A model generated the notes under the pieces. It was not told where the DNA came from. It did no database searches and was given only the letters and a program-made list of their open reading frames with translations. Of a stretch of DNA of 64,000 nt, positions 22,026-34,007 are shown one piece after another. This DNA comes from Zizania palustris (Eukaryota; Streptophyta; Magnoliopsida; Poales; Poaceae). How positions within the stretch are numbered: the stretch's first letter is position 1; each line of letters starts with the position of its first letter. The position numbers were made by a program, and so were the translations under genes. Location of the stretch: positions 21,621,913 to 21,685,912 of the forward strand of contig JAAALK010000086.1 in the NCBI GenBank assembly GCA_019279435.1, written 5' to 3'.

Positions 22026-25000
22026 TTACTGTACCATGGCGAGGAAGGTGCTCGCCGGAGTCGAGGTTGGCACCGTTGTCGCCGGAGTTGATGCGGGTGC
22101 GGGTGCGCTGTTATTAGCGCTGCCCGGGTTCGGCCTCTGGAACTGTATCCTGTACTGAATATTGCCGTCGTCCTCGCCTTCTTCGCCGTCGGTGTAGTCA
22201 TCGCCCATCATGTCGTCGCTGTCGGTCTCGTCGGTTGTGAATTCCCGGGGCGGCAGATCGTTCAGCTCCCTCACGGTGTCTTCTGGCTTCACGGCAAACG
22301 CATATCCGGTTAGCTTGCGAATTTGTTGGGTTAAGTACCGTGTGAGAATTGAGATTACCTTCTTCATGCCACTGTCAACGTCAAACGCCGCCGTGGACGG
22401 CGCTGTGTCGCCGTTGCTGGTCTGCACCTGCGCGCCGCCGACTCCGGCGCCGTTGTTCCTCTTGTCGTTGTCGTTTATGTTCTTCCCCTCTATCTCGTGC
22501 CGGTTCCGGTTCTGCTGCTCGAGCGAGGTGGTTGCTACCGCCGCCGCGCCGGCGAGGTGCTTCCTGCGGTAGATGGCGTCCAGCTGCTGGAAGTACGGGC
22601 AGGTCTTGGAGTCCTCGGGCCGCTTCTTGTTGCTCTCCTTCACTTTCTTGAAATATTTGTTGATGTTCTCCCACTTCTCCTTGCACCGCTTCGAGCTCCG
22701 GTTGTACCCCAGCCGCCGCATGCCGGCTGAGATGTCCTCCCAGAGCGGGCCCTTGGGGCCCGTCTCCTGGTAGCGCATATCGAGCTCCATACGTAGCTGT
22801 ATAAGAGCGTGCACCTCTGTCTTGGGCCACCGTGACGACGACGCCGACCCGCCTTCCCCTCCTCCAAGCCCGCTCTCGACGTGCAGCTCCGCGGCCGGCA
22901 CCAGCTCGAGGGAGGAGCCGGACGTCGGTGGCGCGCTGCGTGCCATCACTGCCTCCTGGTGTTCCGTGTCCTTGTGCTGCTGCTGCGGCGGTCGTTGCTG
23001 CTGGAGGGGCGCGGCCGGGATTGGCGCCTGCGGCGGCGTTGACTGTGGTTGGTGCTGTCTGGCAGTGGCAGGTCGCTTGGCGGACGGAGTTGTCTGGAGC
23101 TGCACCGGTGTGGGCATTTGGATCAGAGTAGTGCCGACGGGAGGTACCTGTACGGATTGGCCGCAGATGCGCTGGAGGAAGGCTATGATGGCGGCGTCGC
23201 GGGAGGCCGCCGCGGCGCGCTCCTGCGCGAGCTGCTCCTGCTCACGGTTGAGGCGGGCCACCTCCTGTCTACGCCATGCCTCCTCCCGAGCCGTGCGCTC
23301 CGCCTCCCGCTTCTCCATTGTCTCCAGAAGCCGTCGCTGCATCTCCTCCTGCTTTTCGACCACTTGCTTGATGAGCCCCTCGAAGAAAGCCGTCAACTTT
23401 TTGCCGCCGGCGCCTCGCTTGCGCTTGCCCAGGTGGTCCTGACTGATGCTCCCCGTCTCCGCCGTCATCTCATCATCTTCAGACTCGTCCGACTCTGACC
23501 CCGACATCGACGAAAAGCTGAGGCCTTGCAGGTTGATGGGCGGCTGCGGTGGCAGCTCCAGGGGCGCGGCCGGAGCCGCCGAAGATATTGGGGCCGGCTG
23601 GGTCGGCCCCGGTGGCGGCGGCATTGCGCTCATCTGCGGCGGCGCTGAAACCGGCACCGCCGCGAATGCTTGAAACGAAGGGGCAGGGGCGCTGCTGCCC
23701 TGCTGCAACTGCCGCGGTGTCTGCGGCGCCGCGGCGGCATGCAACGCCTCGAGCTCGGAGAAGAAGCGGTAGCTCTTGCCGTCCTGCCTCCCGGCGCGGC
23801 CTTCCTTGGTACGCTTGTAGTACTTGTGGACGTTCTCAAACTTCTCCTTACACTTCTTGGCGCTCCTCTTGTAGCCCAACTCCGCAAGCTTCCTGAAAAC
23901 CATACGATCGAGAGCGACAAAGAACCAAACTTTCATGTCAGCCAGTCGCCTGAAACAACGAGGATTAAATGATGGCAGCGTTTACTACGGCCAGAAGCAT
24001 CTGACCCAGTGGCATTAGCATCAAGTGCATAGCCGCCTCTGTCTGTGTGGTTTTTCTCTTGGGAGAAAAAGGACAAGGAGATGGAGATACTAATAGGTAG
24101 GACAGCGGCGAAGAGGCAGGTGTGATGAGAGCTGCAAATGCAGAAGGGGATTAGGGATCTCGTCTTTTTAGGGATCTAAGGGGGTCGATGTGATTCATGT
24201 GAAGTTGATTGCGGTGAAAAAAAATTAAGAGGAGGCAGCATTGGGATGGGAGAAAAAGGGAATGCCTTCCTTCTTTTCCCAAAAACTGGAACCCATGAAA
24301 GCAAAAAACTGGGTGGCAGACTGCAGCGGCAGCAGCAGCAGCCTGCCTGCGAGCATTCACGCCGTGGTACGATCCCCAGGCGGCCAGCACCTACTCGGCT
24401 ACTCAGGGGGCAGGGCGTCTGCCCATCTCGCAGAAATCGAGAATCGCTTGATTAGAGTAAGCCAGGAGATAAAAATTGCAAATTTGGGAGAATTTTGGGG
24501 GCTGATAGCAGGAAACCGGATAAAAAGCCATCATTTCATGTGTGACGAGTGCTAAATTCCACGAGACCGTTAGGCGCTTTCTGCAGGGAAAATTATGGCC
24601 GGGGAACGGCCGAACGGAGGATGATTCTTCCTTCTTGTGCTGCTCAGGAGCTCAGCTCCGAATGTGTTTGGGAATCTCTCTCTCTCTCTCTCTCTCTCTT
24701 CCAGGGTCGCACATGCATGCACACTCTCTCTCTTACCTGGAGACCTCTTCCCAGAGGGGGCCCTTGAGGGATGCGTCGCGGAAGGTGGCGTCCATCTCCG
24801 ACCGGATCCTGATGAGCGCCAGAGTCTCCTCACGCGGCCACCGGTTGCCGGCCGCTCCCGAACCTCCGCCGCCGCCGCCTCCGCCGCAGCCGGCGTCTCC
24901 CAGCATGTCTTCGTCGGTGAAGCCGCCAGCTCCGGTCAGCTCCTCGTACCTAGTCCTCGGCTGCTGCTGCTGCGGCAGTGACGCCGCCGCCGCCAGCGGC

Positions 25001-25116
25001 GCCCGGCTGCTCAGAGCCGGCGCCGCGGAGGCATGCATCGTCGGCGAGAACGGCCCCATGTCCGGCGGCGAGCCGGCCCCGTACTGGGTCCCGCCGGCAC
25101 CCTGGTGCTGCTGCAT
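22026..25116 (-). CDS. GT-2/GTL1-type trihelix transcription factor, two exons (748 aa)
   Basis: Nuclear DNA-binding regulator of GT elements. Relatives of Arabidopsis GTL1 repress genes controlling stomatal density and trichome or root-hair growth (family knowledge). Exons run from 25116 to 24737 and from 23892 to 22026. Donor AG|GTAAG and acceptor TTTTCAG|G join in frame through EEVSRKLAELGYK, so the intron cuts the first DNA-binding domain. Trihelix 1 (about 91-178) starts NRWPREETLALIRIR. Trihelix 2 (about 480-570) starts SRWPKTEVHALIQLR. A basic KRKRGAGGKK at 283-292 looks like a nuclear signal. A Glu/Gln/Arg-rich coiled coil at about 293-369 matches the central helix of the GT-2 class. 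Linkers are rich in Pro, Gln and Ala, and the C-terminus is acidic. The ATG at 25116 (MQQHQGAGG) is the first methionine after an in-frame upstream region without a recognisable domain. Both trihelices and the coiled coil are complete, so the gene looks functional. Confidence 0.92.
23893..24736 (-). other. Intron of the trihelix gene, with GA microsatellite
   Basis: 844-bp intron with canonical GT-AG ends on the minus strand. It contains a CT run (GA in the sense strand) at about 24675-24701, right beside the 5' splice site, and no gene of its own. Confidence 0.8.
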
Positions 25117-25491
25117 GGTGCCCCCACGGCACCGCCCGCCTCTTTCTCTCCGCTCCGAGCAACTAGTCGCCCACCTCAGCTCGCAAACGCAACAACTCGT
25201 ATAGCACTTTACGCCCTTCCTTCCTCTAGTAGAGCAATTGAGCAAACAGCAGTACTGAATTGTAGACAATTCTCACTATCTCTCCCAGCTCGCACACACG
25301 AGAGTGTGGCTGCCGGCGGCGAGAGAGAGAGAGAGCAGTAGTCGAATTGGAGGGAGAAGTAGCAGTAGTGAAGAGCCGGAGGGGAGGCCAAGGCGAGGAG
25401 CTAGAGGGTGAAAAAGATAGGAGCGTGGACAACTGGAAAGGGTCCAAAGCGAGAAGGAAAGAAGGAAAGATGGTGGACGAAGGCCGCGCCG

Positions 25492-25535
<44 letters not shown>
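25492..25535. repeat. (GA)n microsatellite upstream of the trihelix gene
   Basis: An almost uninterrupted GA/AG run of over 40 bases, about 380 bases upstream of the trihelix ATG. In the sense direction it is a CT tract, common in plant core promoters and leaders. Shorter GA runs occur at 25319-25334. Confidence 0.85.
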
Positions 25536-25539
<4 letters not shown>

Positions 25540-27190
25540 TAATGAAGCGCCTACAAAAGGAAGGGCTGGTGGCCTCTGCTACGACGACTCATCAGCCTTC
25601 ACGTACGTACTCATCTCTCCCCACGACAAACTAACGATGGAATTACTGACTGACTGCTGCAACACATGTACCGCGTGTGTAGGTGTTTGCTGGCTCGATC
25701 ACTGTTTGTTACAAGGGGCCGTGCTGTGTGTTTTTATAACCCCGTGTGGAGATTTATGATGCGGGGCATGTGGGACAAAAGAGGGAGGGTAGTACGGTGT
25801 GTGGGCATGCATATGCGTGCGTGAAGGCTCAGCAGTGGCGAGACCAAAAAAGAGCAGCTAGATAGGCTGGCTTGGCCTGCTCCCGCCGATCGATCAACGT
25901 GGCGCCGAGCTGAGGCGAGCTGACATCGCCATCGCCCATCGCGCCGCGCTAGCTTACCCGGCGCAGGTACCCCTCCTCCTCGCGCGGCGCGCATGCGGGC
26001 GCGCGCGCGTTGCATGCATGCAGCATGGGTTCGGCCTGGACGACGCGCCCACGCGCGCGACGCGAGGACGACGCCGGCCGGCCAGCCGCCCGCGCTTGTG
26101 GCTCGTTGGCTGCTTGGAGCGATAGAGCGTCGGCTGCGTGTGTATGCGCGCGCATGCGTTGCATGGATTGATATTGCCACAACGTTGACGTGCTCACGTG
26201 CCACGACGTCCGCTCGCGGGCGAGCGAAGGCCTCCGTCGTCCCGAGAACATCCGGACGCCGCCGGCGCCGCTTGTGTTTACTCGCCACTGCACGCGCGCG
26301 TCGTGCCACGATGGATGCATATGTCCTCAGCTCGCCTACGTCGCCCAGTAACTGCATGCTTGCACATGAGTCAGCAGTACTCGTATCTTTAACTCTATCT
26401 GCCTAGCTAGATCGACGCTCATACATGCACATACTTTCATGCATGAACCTTAATTTGCATGCATGGATCATTGACTACTGCACGAACCGTGTGTATACGT
26501 TTCAAGTTTCAACACGATGATAAATTAAACTAATACATCACCACAGGAAATTGAAAACGCGCACACGTACACGGGACTGTAAGAGGCTAACGGCTTGAAA
26601 CGGGATGAGATCTCTCCAATGAACGGCCGTCCCCTTGCATACATGCGATCGAAGTGAACTGTGGTTGCGACGATGAGTAGTACACGGCAGTACGTACGTA
26701 CAAACGTGGTCAATTGGTCCCGTAACCCGGTGAGCCCACACGGCGTTCGCCGGAGTAAATCGCCCTCGCGCGCCCATGCAAAGACTTTAATTTTAGCTGG
26801 AAAGAATTACACGGGTGATTATCTTTTTAACTGACTTGTACACATGCACTTAATTGATCTGTACGTATCTGCAGGAGTAGTGTATGTACAGCGGTAGCGT
26901 ATGATGGGGGTATACAAATACGCTAAACTAAAATACAATACAATTCGCGGGCCACGCACACCGTACCGCCGCTGCCCATCCACTGCTCGTTTTTCCGGAT
27001 TCCGTTGGAAACCTCCCGTCCCAGGCCAGGGTTCACGTGTCAACAGCTAATCATTTCTACAAATCTGGCACGTATCAGATCAATTATTGTATATTTTTAT
27101 CCATCTTCAAATACGATACAACATTACATTGATTATGTACCATACATATACACACATACATACCGAATTTTTTTAATAATAATATTTTTT
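25536..27190. other. Intergenic, GC-rich then mixed, no gene recognised
   Basis: From 25860 to 26330 the sequence is GC-rich and gives long but domain-free frames on both strands (25734-26357 minus, 25993-26406 plus). Their alanine- and arginine-rich content is a composition effect. Part of this is probably distal promoter of the trihelix gene. No tRNA or microRNA precursor that I know could be identified. Confidence 0.4.
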
Positions 27191-27191
27191 G

Positions 27192-27416
27192 AAAAAAATC
27201 AAATATGTATGCCGTTCTAAAACTAACGTGCGGTCGACACTTTGAAGTACCGACTGGATGTCACGTCAGCTCCAGTCGACACTTTAAGTGCCGATTGTGC
27301 CACGTCAGTTCAAGTTCCGACTGGAGCTGACGTGACTCTAATCGGCACGAGTCGGCATTTCAAGTGACGCTACTTCTGCAATTTTTTAAAACAGACATAC
27401 ATATTTGATTTTTTTT
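27192..27416. repeat. Foldback repeat, copy B (partner 21151-21390)
   Basis: Arms AAAAAAATCAAATATGTATG and CATACATATTTGATTTTTTT are inverted repeats of each other. The interior repeats phrases such as GACTGGAGCTGACGTG. The arms are better preserved than in copy A. Confidence 0.6.
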
Positions 27417-27540
27417 AAAAAAAAATCAATACATACCCACACAAAAATCACAGTGCTAATTATTATTGGCAGCTTGATTAATCCTTACAGTTTACTCGTT
27501 CTTCCAAATATGTCTATATATATATATACACACACACATA

Positions 27541-27681
27541 CGGGAGCGCTATTCTACATCACGTGGGTAGAATAGCTATTCTACGCCGACTATTTTTAGT
27601 AGTTGGTTTTTTAGTAGAATAACAATTGCGTACTATTTTTTCTGAGTAGTAGATTTCTCGGTAGAATAAGATAACATTTGT
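27541..27681. repeat. TA-microsatellite-flanked element, copy 1
   Basis: A unit starting CGGGAGCGCTATTCTAC and ending TTTCTCGGTAGAATAA is embedded between runs of TATATATA (about 27514-27530 and 27680-27702). The same unit recurs inverted at 36418-36540, also beside a TA run. This setting resembles the Micron-type rice MITEs that insert in (TA)n; that comparison is an inference. Confidence 0.5.
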
Positions 27682-27702
27682 ATATATATACATATATATA
27701 TA

Positions 27703-30136
27703 CTAGCTAGCCAAGATTGACTACTTGTTGCTCCTTGAAGCATTTTTGATTGTCAAAGAAAATAATAACGAGGCTGAATTTTAGGTAGCGAAAAAGATGC
27801 AGGGCCATTGAGACGTACAATTGATTTGCTTGTCAGCTAATTGCCATATATACATGCATCCTGTTTTCTGCTAGTACCTGACGAACTGAATACACCGTAT
27901 GTATAATCTCAGAAGAAACCGTCTGAAAAAAGGATTTCTTCGGAGACAATAATGCAAGCTAGTGGTCGATCTAGCTAGGCATATGCATGCAGCAACCGTG
28001 GATGCGTATAAGGAACAGGCAATGACCAGTACTGCACCGATCCATAAAACAAAACCAGGTACTATTCCCTGTACCGTAAAGCATTGTTTTTTAGAAATTT
28101 TTGTAATGTAAAATATCAGATTCTAGGTTGCAATATAATATTATAGTACAGAGTGAATACTGTTTTAAATATAATTTTTTTGAGGAATTTTACCATCTTT
28201 GAGATAGGAAAAGTATCAAATCTAAGGCATCGGCGGGATCCAAGAGGAGGCGAGGGGGCGGCAGGGCTATGAGTGGAGACGGTAGGGCGGCGACAATGCA
28301 ACGGGTGGTAGAGATGACATGCTTAATTTTTTTCTAATCACGAACTTCAAAATCAACGATCAAATTTAATTTGGTATCTTGTCCCTAGTTATACCTTCTT
28401 AAAGATCCTAAAACTAAATAATTATATAATAATATTTAATTAGTCTATAAACTAAATAACTAAACGGTTAAACGGATAATCCAAGCGCGCCAAGGCTAGC
28501 TGCATATACCCAGCCTGACTCGAGACAGCGAGATCGATCGGGCCTTCGTTCCTCGCTGCTGCTTCTGCCGTTCTCTCACTCTCTCTTCTGTTTTTTGCAT
28601 CTGCTCGCGCCATTTTCCCCTTGTCCTTGTTTCAACCTGTCGTGCCTGCGTTAAGATTCGTACTTGCAGTGAAACGGCACAGAGGTAGCTAGCTAGCTGC
28701 ATCTAGCTTGGAATGAAGCGTACCCAGATGCATCGACGACAATGTATCTTACAATACACGCAACTAACACTAGCTGACTTAAACTAAGCAGACACGCAGC
28801 GTACGGTTACAACTCAAAGAAACTGATCAACACTGTGTAGCATCGTATAATATACGCAACACTAGCTGATCGACTTAAACTAAGCCACACTAGAGAGTAC
28901 AGTTACCATAAGTAATTAATTAGCTCTCACTAGTCACCATGTAATTACAGATTTCATAATTAGCGAATGTGTTATTACCACCACGATCTTTATCATTGGC
29001 ACTGCACGTGATGACTTGATGTTTTTTAATGTTATATTTTTTGTTACAATAATGCGTGTGAACGTAACTAGTAGTAGAATAAATAAGCGTCCCATATCCA
29101 TAGTTTGCACGCATCACGCTGGTGCTATGATGTATTCATGCCGGTGTACGTGCGAAGAGCACGCACGCATGCCACTTGCATGACGACCTGCCGTTCGCCA
29201 GGTGCGCAAGCCACGCCAGTTGCCGAGACCAAGAGTTAACATGTATCATGTATGTACTGGAATGATGATGTGATCCCATCTCGTACGCATCGATACATCG
29301 ACTACTTAGAGGAATGTTTGGGAATTGGAACGGAATGTTGGAATGAGAAAATATCTTTCGAGGAAAAAAAACTCAAGACAATAAAATAAAATGGACTATA
29401 AGCATAGCAAGCCCGAAATAAGATGTCTATATAGTTAGACCTACCGTGATTTTGTTACTGATATATAGAACAAATGTCGTATTGTACCAAGAGCAAACGG
29501 TTTAAACATAGCTACTACGATGATTCTTGAACAAATAATTCTAGGAACCTGTTTGTTTAAGCTTTTGACGGCTAGAGATTCTGACTAATTAGCTAGTCCG
29601 AGTAGCTAAAACCTTTGAGAGCCTGTTTGGGGGGCATCAGGTAAGTAGAGATTCTCAGTAGCTAGCTAGTCAAAGTAGCTAGGTAGTCTGAGTATCTAGC
29701 TGATGAGAATCTGGAGAAGCTGGTGTTCTCCAGCTTCTGAATTCTAGCTCATTTGTAGATTCTGCAGCTATTGGTTCTCACAATCTGAGCCAGCCTCTGG
29801 ACCGTTTATTTCAGCTTCAGATTCTATAAGTAACTGCAGCTGTCAGAAGCTCCCCAAATATACTCTAGGTATCTAGTTGATGAGAATTTGGAGAAACTGT
29901 TGTTTTCTAGCTTATTTTCTAGCTTATGGATTCTGATTTATTTTTAAATTCTATGGATACTGATTCTTATAAGATGAATACAGAATCTAGATCCTTTGTT
30001 TTAGCTCCAAATTCTAAAAAGTTACAGTAGTTACGAGAATCTGAAACAATCGTGCCTAGTGAAGAACCGAACAATTATAGCTTTTGGATGCTCGAACAGC
30101 CTGTGAAGCTTTATTTACCAGCTGCAACAACAATGC
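27703..30136. other. Intergenic, repetitive, no gene recognised
   Basis: Contains an imperfect duplication: about 28735-28810 and 28838-28910 share ACACTAGCTGA...CTTAAACTAAGC. A cluster of hAT-like MITE debris lies at about 29540-30070, with repeated phrases such as GAGATTCTGACTAATTAGCT and GAATCTGGAGAAGCT. No coding exon is supported. Confidence 0.4.
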
Positions 30137-30744
30137 ATGCACTACAGGAAAATGAGATATTTTCGTCGGCTTTAATAACTTTCGTCGGTTTTAGTAAAAG
30201 CTGACGGAAGAAACATAATTTTCGTCGGCTCAGGTGAACCGACGAAAGATAATATAATTTTCGTCAGCCTACTGATCAGCCGACGGAAGTTAGCTTAACT
30301 TCCGTCGGCCCTGTAGTTGACCGACGGAAGTTACAGGCCCAATAATTTCGTCGCTCGCCTTACCCTAATACCCAAATCCTTCCAGTCGCCGCCACACATT
30401 TCCTCGCACGCGGTCGCCTCCGCATCTCTCTGCCGCAGCCTCCGCACCGACCGATCGCTGCCTCCGACCACTCGGCCAGCCGCCGGACACCCGGCCATCG
30501 CCTCCACCACCGTCGTCGCTGCCGCCGCCTCCGACCACCACCATCGATTAGGTCTCTCACGCGCGGGTGCCTTCTCACTTTCCCCAAATCTCTCATGCGC
30601 ACCTCCTCCCCGCCGCCACCGCCGCCCCACGTGCCGCCTCCGCTGCCCCACTCGCCGCCTCCGCCCCACCGGCCCTATAGTGTACAGCAGTAGCGGCAGT
30701 CGCCAGATCTCCGGCCTCCATTGCCGCAGACGCAGATCCAAGCC

Positions 30745-30870
30745 ATGGCGGATCTCGTCGTGGCAGCGACGCATCAGCCGACGGACCTCTTCGGCGAGCC
30801 CATCGAGGCGCACCCACCATGGTTCAAGCCCGAGGCCTTCCTCCGCGCCGACTTCGACCCGAACGTCTAC
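30745..30870 (+). pseudogene. Captured 5' fragment of a COG2 gene
   Basis: From the ATG at 30745 about 42 codons (MADLVVAATHQPTDLFGEPI onward, through WFKPEAFLRADFDPNVY) match the N-terminus of plant conserved oligomeric Golgi complex subunit 2, a tether for vesicles at the Golgi. The match stops abruptly at 30870, where unrelated sequence begins, so no working subunit can be made. The upstream 380 bases may include the captured 5' UTR. Family recognition is from memory. Confidence 0.6.
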
Positions 30871-30883
30871 CCGCCTCCTCGCC

Positions 30884-32057
30884 CTCGCCGCCGGGGGTCG
30901 TGCACCTCCTCGCCCTCGCCGCCGTCCTCCTCTATGTAGGGGGCGGCGCTGGCGCCGGCGCGGGAAATGACGATGCAGCGGCGCGGAGGACGATGGAGGA
31001 GTTCGCCGGCTTCCCCGCATCCGACGGTGGCTATGGAGGACGTGACGGCGACCCCGACGGCTCCTCCTCGTTCTACGTCGATTTTGATGGCCTCCAGTGG
31101 CAGGTACGTGCGTGCGCGCGTGCCTCTCCCCTTACAGAAAACTGTGCGGCGTGGTTTGTTGCCTGTGAGCCGTGCTCGTCCTCTTGTGCTAGGCGAGGCG
31201 CGATTGATATACGCTTTCTCGCGATGTGATCTTCGCAGATTGATGAGCTGGCTTCGTTCTCCGACTCGCCAGCGCCGTCGGTAACCCGCGTTCTGTACAG
31301 CGACAAGGACGTGCAAGCTCGAAGGTGGCTGACTTTCTATGCCTATACGCCCAGTTCGAAATTTCCGTTTTGATGAGTTGTAACTTGTGAGCGTTGAGCG
31401 ATTTTGATGAACTCGTGATACTACTTAAGTCAGCAACTAGTTGCAGAAATGGCTTCATCTGCCCTTACTTTGATAGCCTCCGATAGGATGAACCTATCGA
31501 ATCAAAATGTTCTTTAAATAAGTTGATGCCCTATAGGAGTTGATCTCATGAACATCACATTAATAGGTCAGCCTGCTGCAGTTCGCACTTTTTTGTTGTT
31601 TGTTGTTTGTGATTCCATGGAGTGGTTGTTGCATTTCAGATGGTAAATATGTATATATGCTATTTGTTAGAGCTGGATTTTCACTCCCCAAGAGAAGACA
31701 AAATTGAATGTGAATAGTGCAGGTGCTAGATTTGTCTGTTTTTCTGTTTCTCTATGTTTGAGTTGAGTTTAGACTTGAAATTTTCTAGGGTGATATATAT
31801 GTATGTATGTGTGTGTGTTGTCAAATATTTTCAGAATTTGTTATATATACTATTTGCATTGAATTTGAAGAAATGAGGGGACATCCCATTAAGGGGTAAA
31901 ATAGTTCCCTTATTTGTCCATGATAATGTGATCTCTGTGTTATGCTGGTTGAGTGATTGCTGAATTTATACTAAATGTTTAGGTATATAAAAGGGATAAT
32001 GAATCAGATTGGCCTGGTCATTCACGAAGATGCTGTTGGCAATATATTTGGGTGCTG
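30884..32057 (+). pseudogene. Captured exons 1-3 of a ureidoglycolate hydrolase (UAH) gene
   Basis: Exon 1 (to 31103) encodes a hydrophobic leader followed by RRTMEEFAGFPASDG and ends at CAG|GTACGT. Exon 2 (31239-31324) encodes IDELASFSDSPAPSVTRVLY and what follows. Exon 3 (31983-32057) encodes YIKGIMNQIGLVIHEDAVGN and IFG. The pieces join in frame across canonical introns and match the N-terminus of plant ureidoglycolate hydrolase (amidohydrolase M20 family), which frees ammonia from ureides in the ER. The rest of the enzyme, including metal ligands, is missing. The frame differs from the COG2 piece just upstream, so no simple fusion results. Confidence 0.65.
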
Positions 32058-32212
32058 GTGAGTTGATCTTTGATGGTTTCTGGAAGCCTGTTTATACTAG
32101 ATAATCAACAACTACAAAGTTAACATCATGTGAAAGTTGTTTAATGGGCATTGGAGTCCTTACCATTGGGTCTGTGAGTTCTTACCATCCCTGTTTTGTT
32201 TCTCATCTTCAG

Positions 32213-32318
32213 GACATGATCACTGCTGGAATGGACACCACTGATATCAGTGGAGTGGGCAAAAGAAGCTGCAAGAGGAGTTGGACCGTGTCGTTGGCTG
32301 TGACCGTGTCGTTGTAAA
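32213..32318 (+). pseudogene. Captured CYP98A-type P450 exon fragment, internally deleted
   Basis: After an acceptor-like TCTTCAG, the sequence encodes DMITAGMDTT, the I-helix oxygen-binding region of CYP98A (p-coumaroyl ester 3'-hydroxylase, lignin pathway). It then jumps in another frame to LQEELDRVVG. About 20 codons expected between them are missing and the frame is broken. Too short for any P450 activity. Assignment to CYP98A, as opposed to another P450, is from motif memory. Confidence 0.55.
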
Positions 32319-32743
32319 ATTTGAGACATGTTTTGTTCAGAATGTGCATCATGTGGCACTGTATCACAAACTATTTTTTTTTAAAAAAAAGGAAAAAGTA
32401 ACTTCCGTCGGCCACACATTAGCCGACGGAAGTTACTTTTTTCGTTTTTTCTATTTTCCATTAACTTCCGTCGGCCATACATTAGCCGACGAAAGTTAAG
32501 TGTGTTTTTGCTGACGTGAAAAAATACCCCGATAACTTCCGTCGGCCACGTGAAGCCGACGAAAGTTAGCTAACTTCCGTCGGCGGCCGACGGAAGTTAG
32601 CTAATTTTCGTCTACCCGCTTCCGTCGGCCAAAAACCGACGGAAGTTAGCTTTTTGCCGACGAAAGTTAGCTTCTTTCGTCGGGAAAGGGCTAACTTCCG
32701 TCGGCTTTGGCCGACGGAAATTTCCTGGATTGTTGTAGTGATG

Positions 32744-33811
32744 TATGATGCCATTGATGCTTCCATAGATTTTCTTCATTATATTGAAGGTTAATTAAGA
32801 TCTGAAGAATAGTTAGTTCGTGCCATCTCCGGTTCGATCGAAGGGAGTCAAGGGACCATGTGCCGGCCGCTCTCTCTCTATATATATTTATGCTGCTGCT
32901 TCTGCTGCTGCTGGTGCCTGGTGACAATGATCTTTTTCTTTTTCTGAGTTTCGATTCTGCTCCCCCTATCTACTTCGATCTCTTCTCGTTCTTTCTTTAT
33001 GCGCAGGCGGATCGCATCAGGATGTCTAGAATTAAACAGGCTCTGACAATCGGACGGTGTTGCCATTATGCTATTGCGTTTAACTGGCCACATATAAATT
33101 TTCAGAGCCTGGGCTTGAGCTCGTGACGGTGTCGGAAACTTACAAAACGCCACTTGCGCGAACTCGTTTGTAATGTACAGATCGATGGGGGTTATCATGT
33201 TGGCTTTTACTCGGCTCGCCCTCATGCGAGCACATGACCCTGCTAGTAGCTAGCTAGCTCGATCTTGTTCGGTTTCTTAACCGGCCAGCCCGGCGCGCGC
33301 GCGGCGACGCTGTGCAGTATACTTGTGTAAGTTGTGTGTGCGCGCGTCGCAAAGCAAAAGCGGTTGCTTGCTTTCCGCAAAAGGACGGCTTCGTTGCGCG
33401 TACGTCTAAGTGGACGGACGCACAGACTGCACAACGGCACACGCATGTTACCCTGTTCCCCGCGATGCCCGAGCGAGCGAGATTTGCTGTGGATGCAGCG
33501 CAAATCGTCGTCGCGTTGCGTGGCGCGAGATTTGATCTCTGGTAGCTCGCCGTACAGATGGTTCTTCTCCGGTGTGTGGCGCGGGATGGGAGGGAGAATA
33601 GACGCCGCCGCGGTCGCGGAGGTTCATGCGCGCGGGGCGGCCGCTGTGGCGCGCCTTGCGCGCGCCCCGGCTGATCGATGGGCGGCGCCCAGGTTGGCGA
33701 TGACGGCTAAAGCATCGTGCAAATGGCCAGACAGTCGTACCGCGGAATAAAGCCGGCACGCCGAGGGCGCCTCCTCGCCAATACCTCGTCATCATGTGCG
33801 TTGTTGCCCCC
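32744..33811. other. Spacer between the two CACTA elements, no gene recognised
   Basis: Contains a short CTG/GCTGCTT repeat near 32891-32912 and a GC-rich stretch (33290-33760) that gives domain-free frames on both strands. No gene is supported. Confidence 0.4.
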
Positions 33812-33917
33812 TCGCACTACAAGAAAACTAGAAATTTTCGTCGGCCTTTTTAACTTCCGTCGGCTTCTGACAGTGGCCGACGGAAGTTAGCGAGGGTTTT
33901 TTCCGTGGCCGATCGGA

Positions 33918-34007
33918 TCCCCCTAACTTCCGTCGGCCAGCATTAAAGCCGACGGAAGTTAGCTAACTTCCGTCGGCTTTAATGCTGGCCGACGGAAGTT
34001 AGGGGGA
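33918..34007. repeat. Perfect 90-bp palindrome inside the small CACTA element
   Basis: Two 45-base arms centred between 33962 and 33963 are exact reverse complements by direct reading. Each arm itself contains two inverted copies of the subterminal motif around CCAGCATTAAAG. Confidence 0.9.

Larger units (their letters stand above)
30140..32740. mobile_element. CACTA transposon carrying three host gene fragments (2601 bp)
   Basis: Left end CACTACAGGAAAATG; the complement of the right end reads CACTACAACAATCCAGGAAA. A 3-bp ATG duplication flanks it (30137-30139 and 32741-32743), as for CACTA (En/Spm) elements. Both subterminal zones (30160-30345 and 32395-32730) are packed with direct and inverted copies of a motif like AACTTCCGTCGGC. 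There is no transposase. The centre holds pieces of COG2, ureidoglycolate hydrolase and a CYP98A P450, listed separately, with introns still present. Capture therefore involved genomic DNA, not cDNA. Confidence 0.85.

Noticed and set aside
22822..23442. 206-residue open frame on the plus strand
   Set aside because: Antisense shadow of trihelix exon 2, which has two complete domains in the other direction.
25734..26357. 207-residue open frame on the minus strand
   Set aside because: Low-complexity Ala/Arg-rich translation of GC-rich DNA, with competing frames on both strands.
30331..31020. 229-residue open frame on the minus strand
   Set aside because: Arg/Ala-rich product opposite the captured COG2 and UAH pieces. 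It is a GC-composition shadow with no domain.
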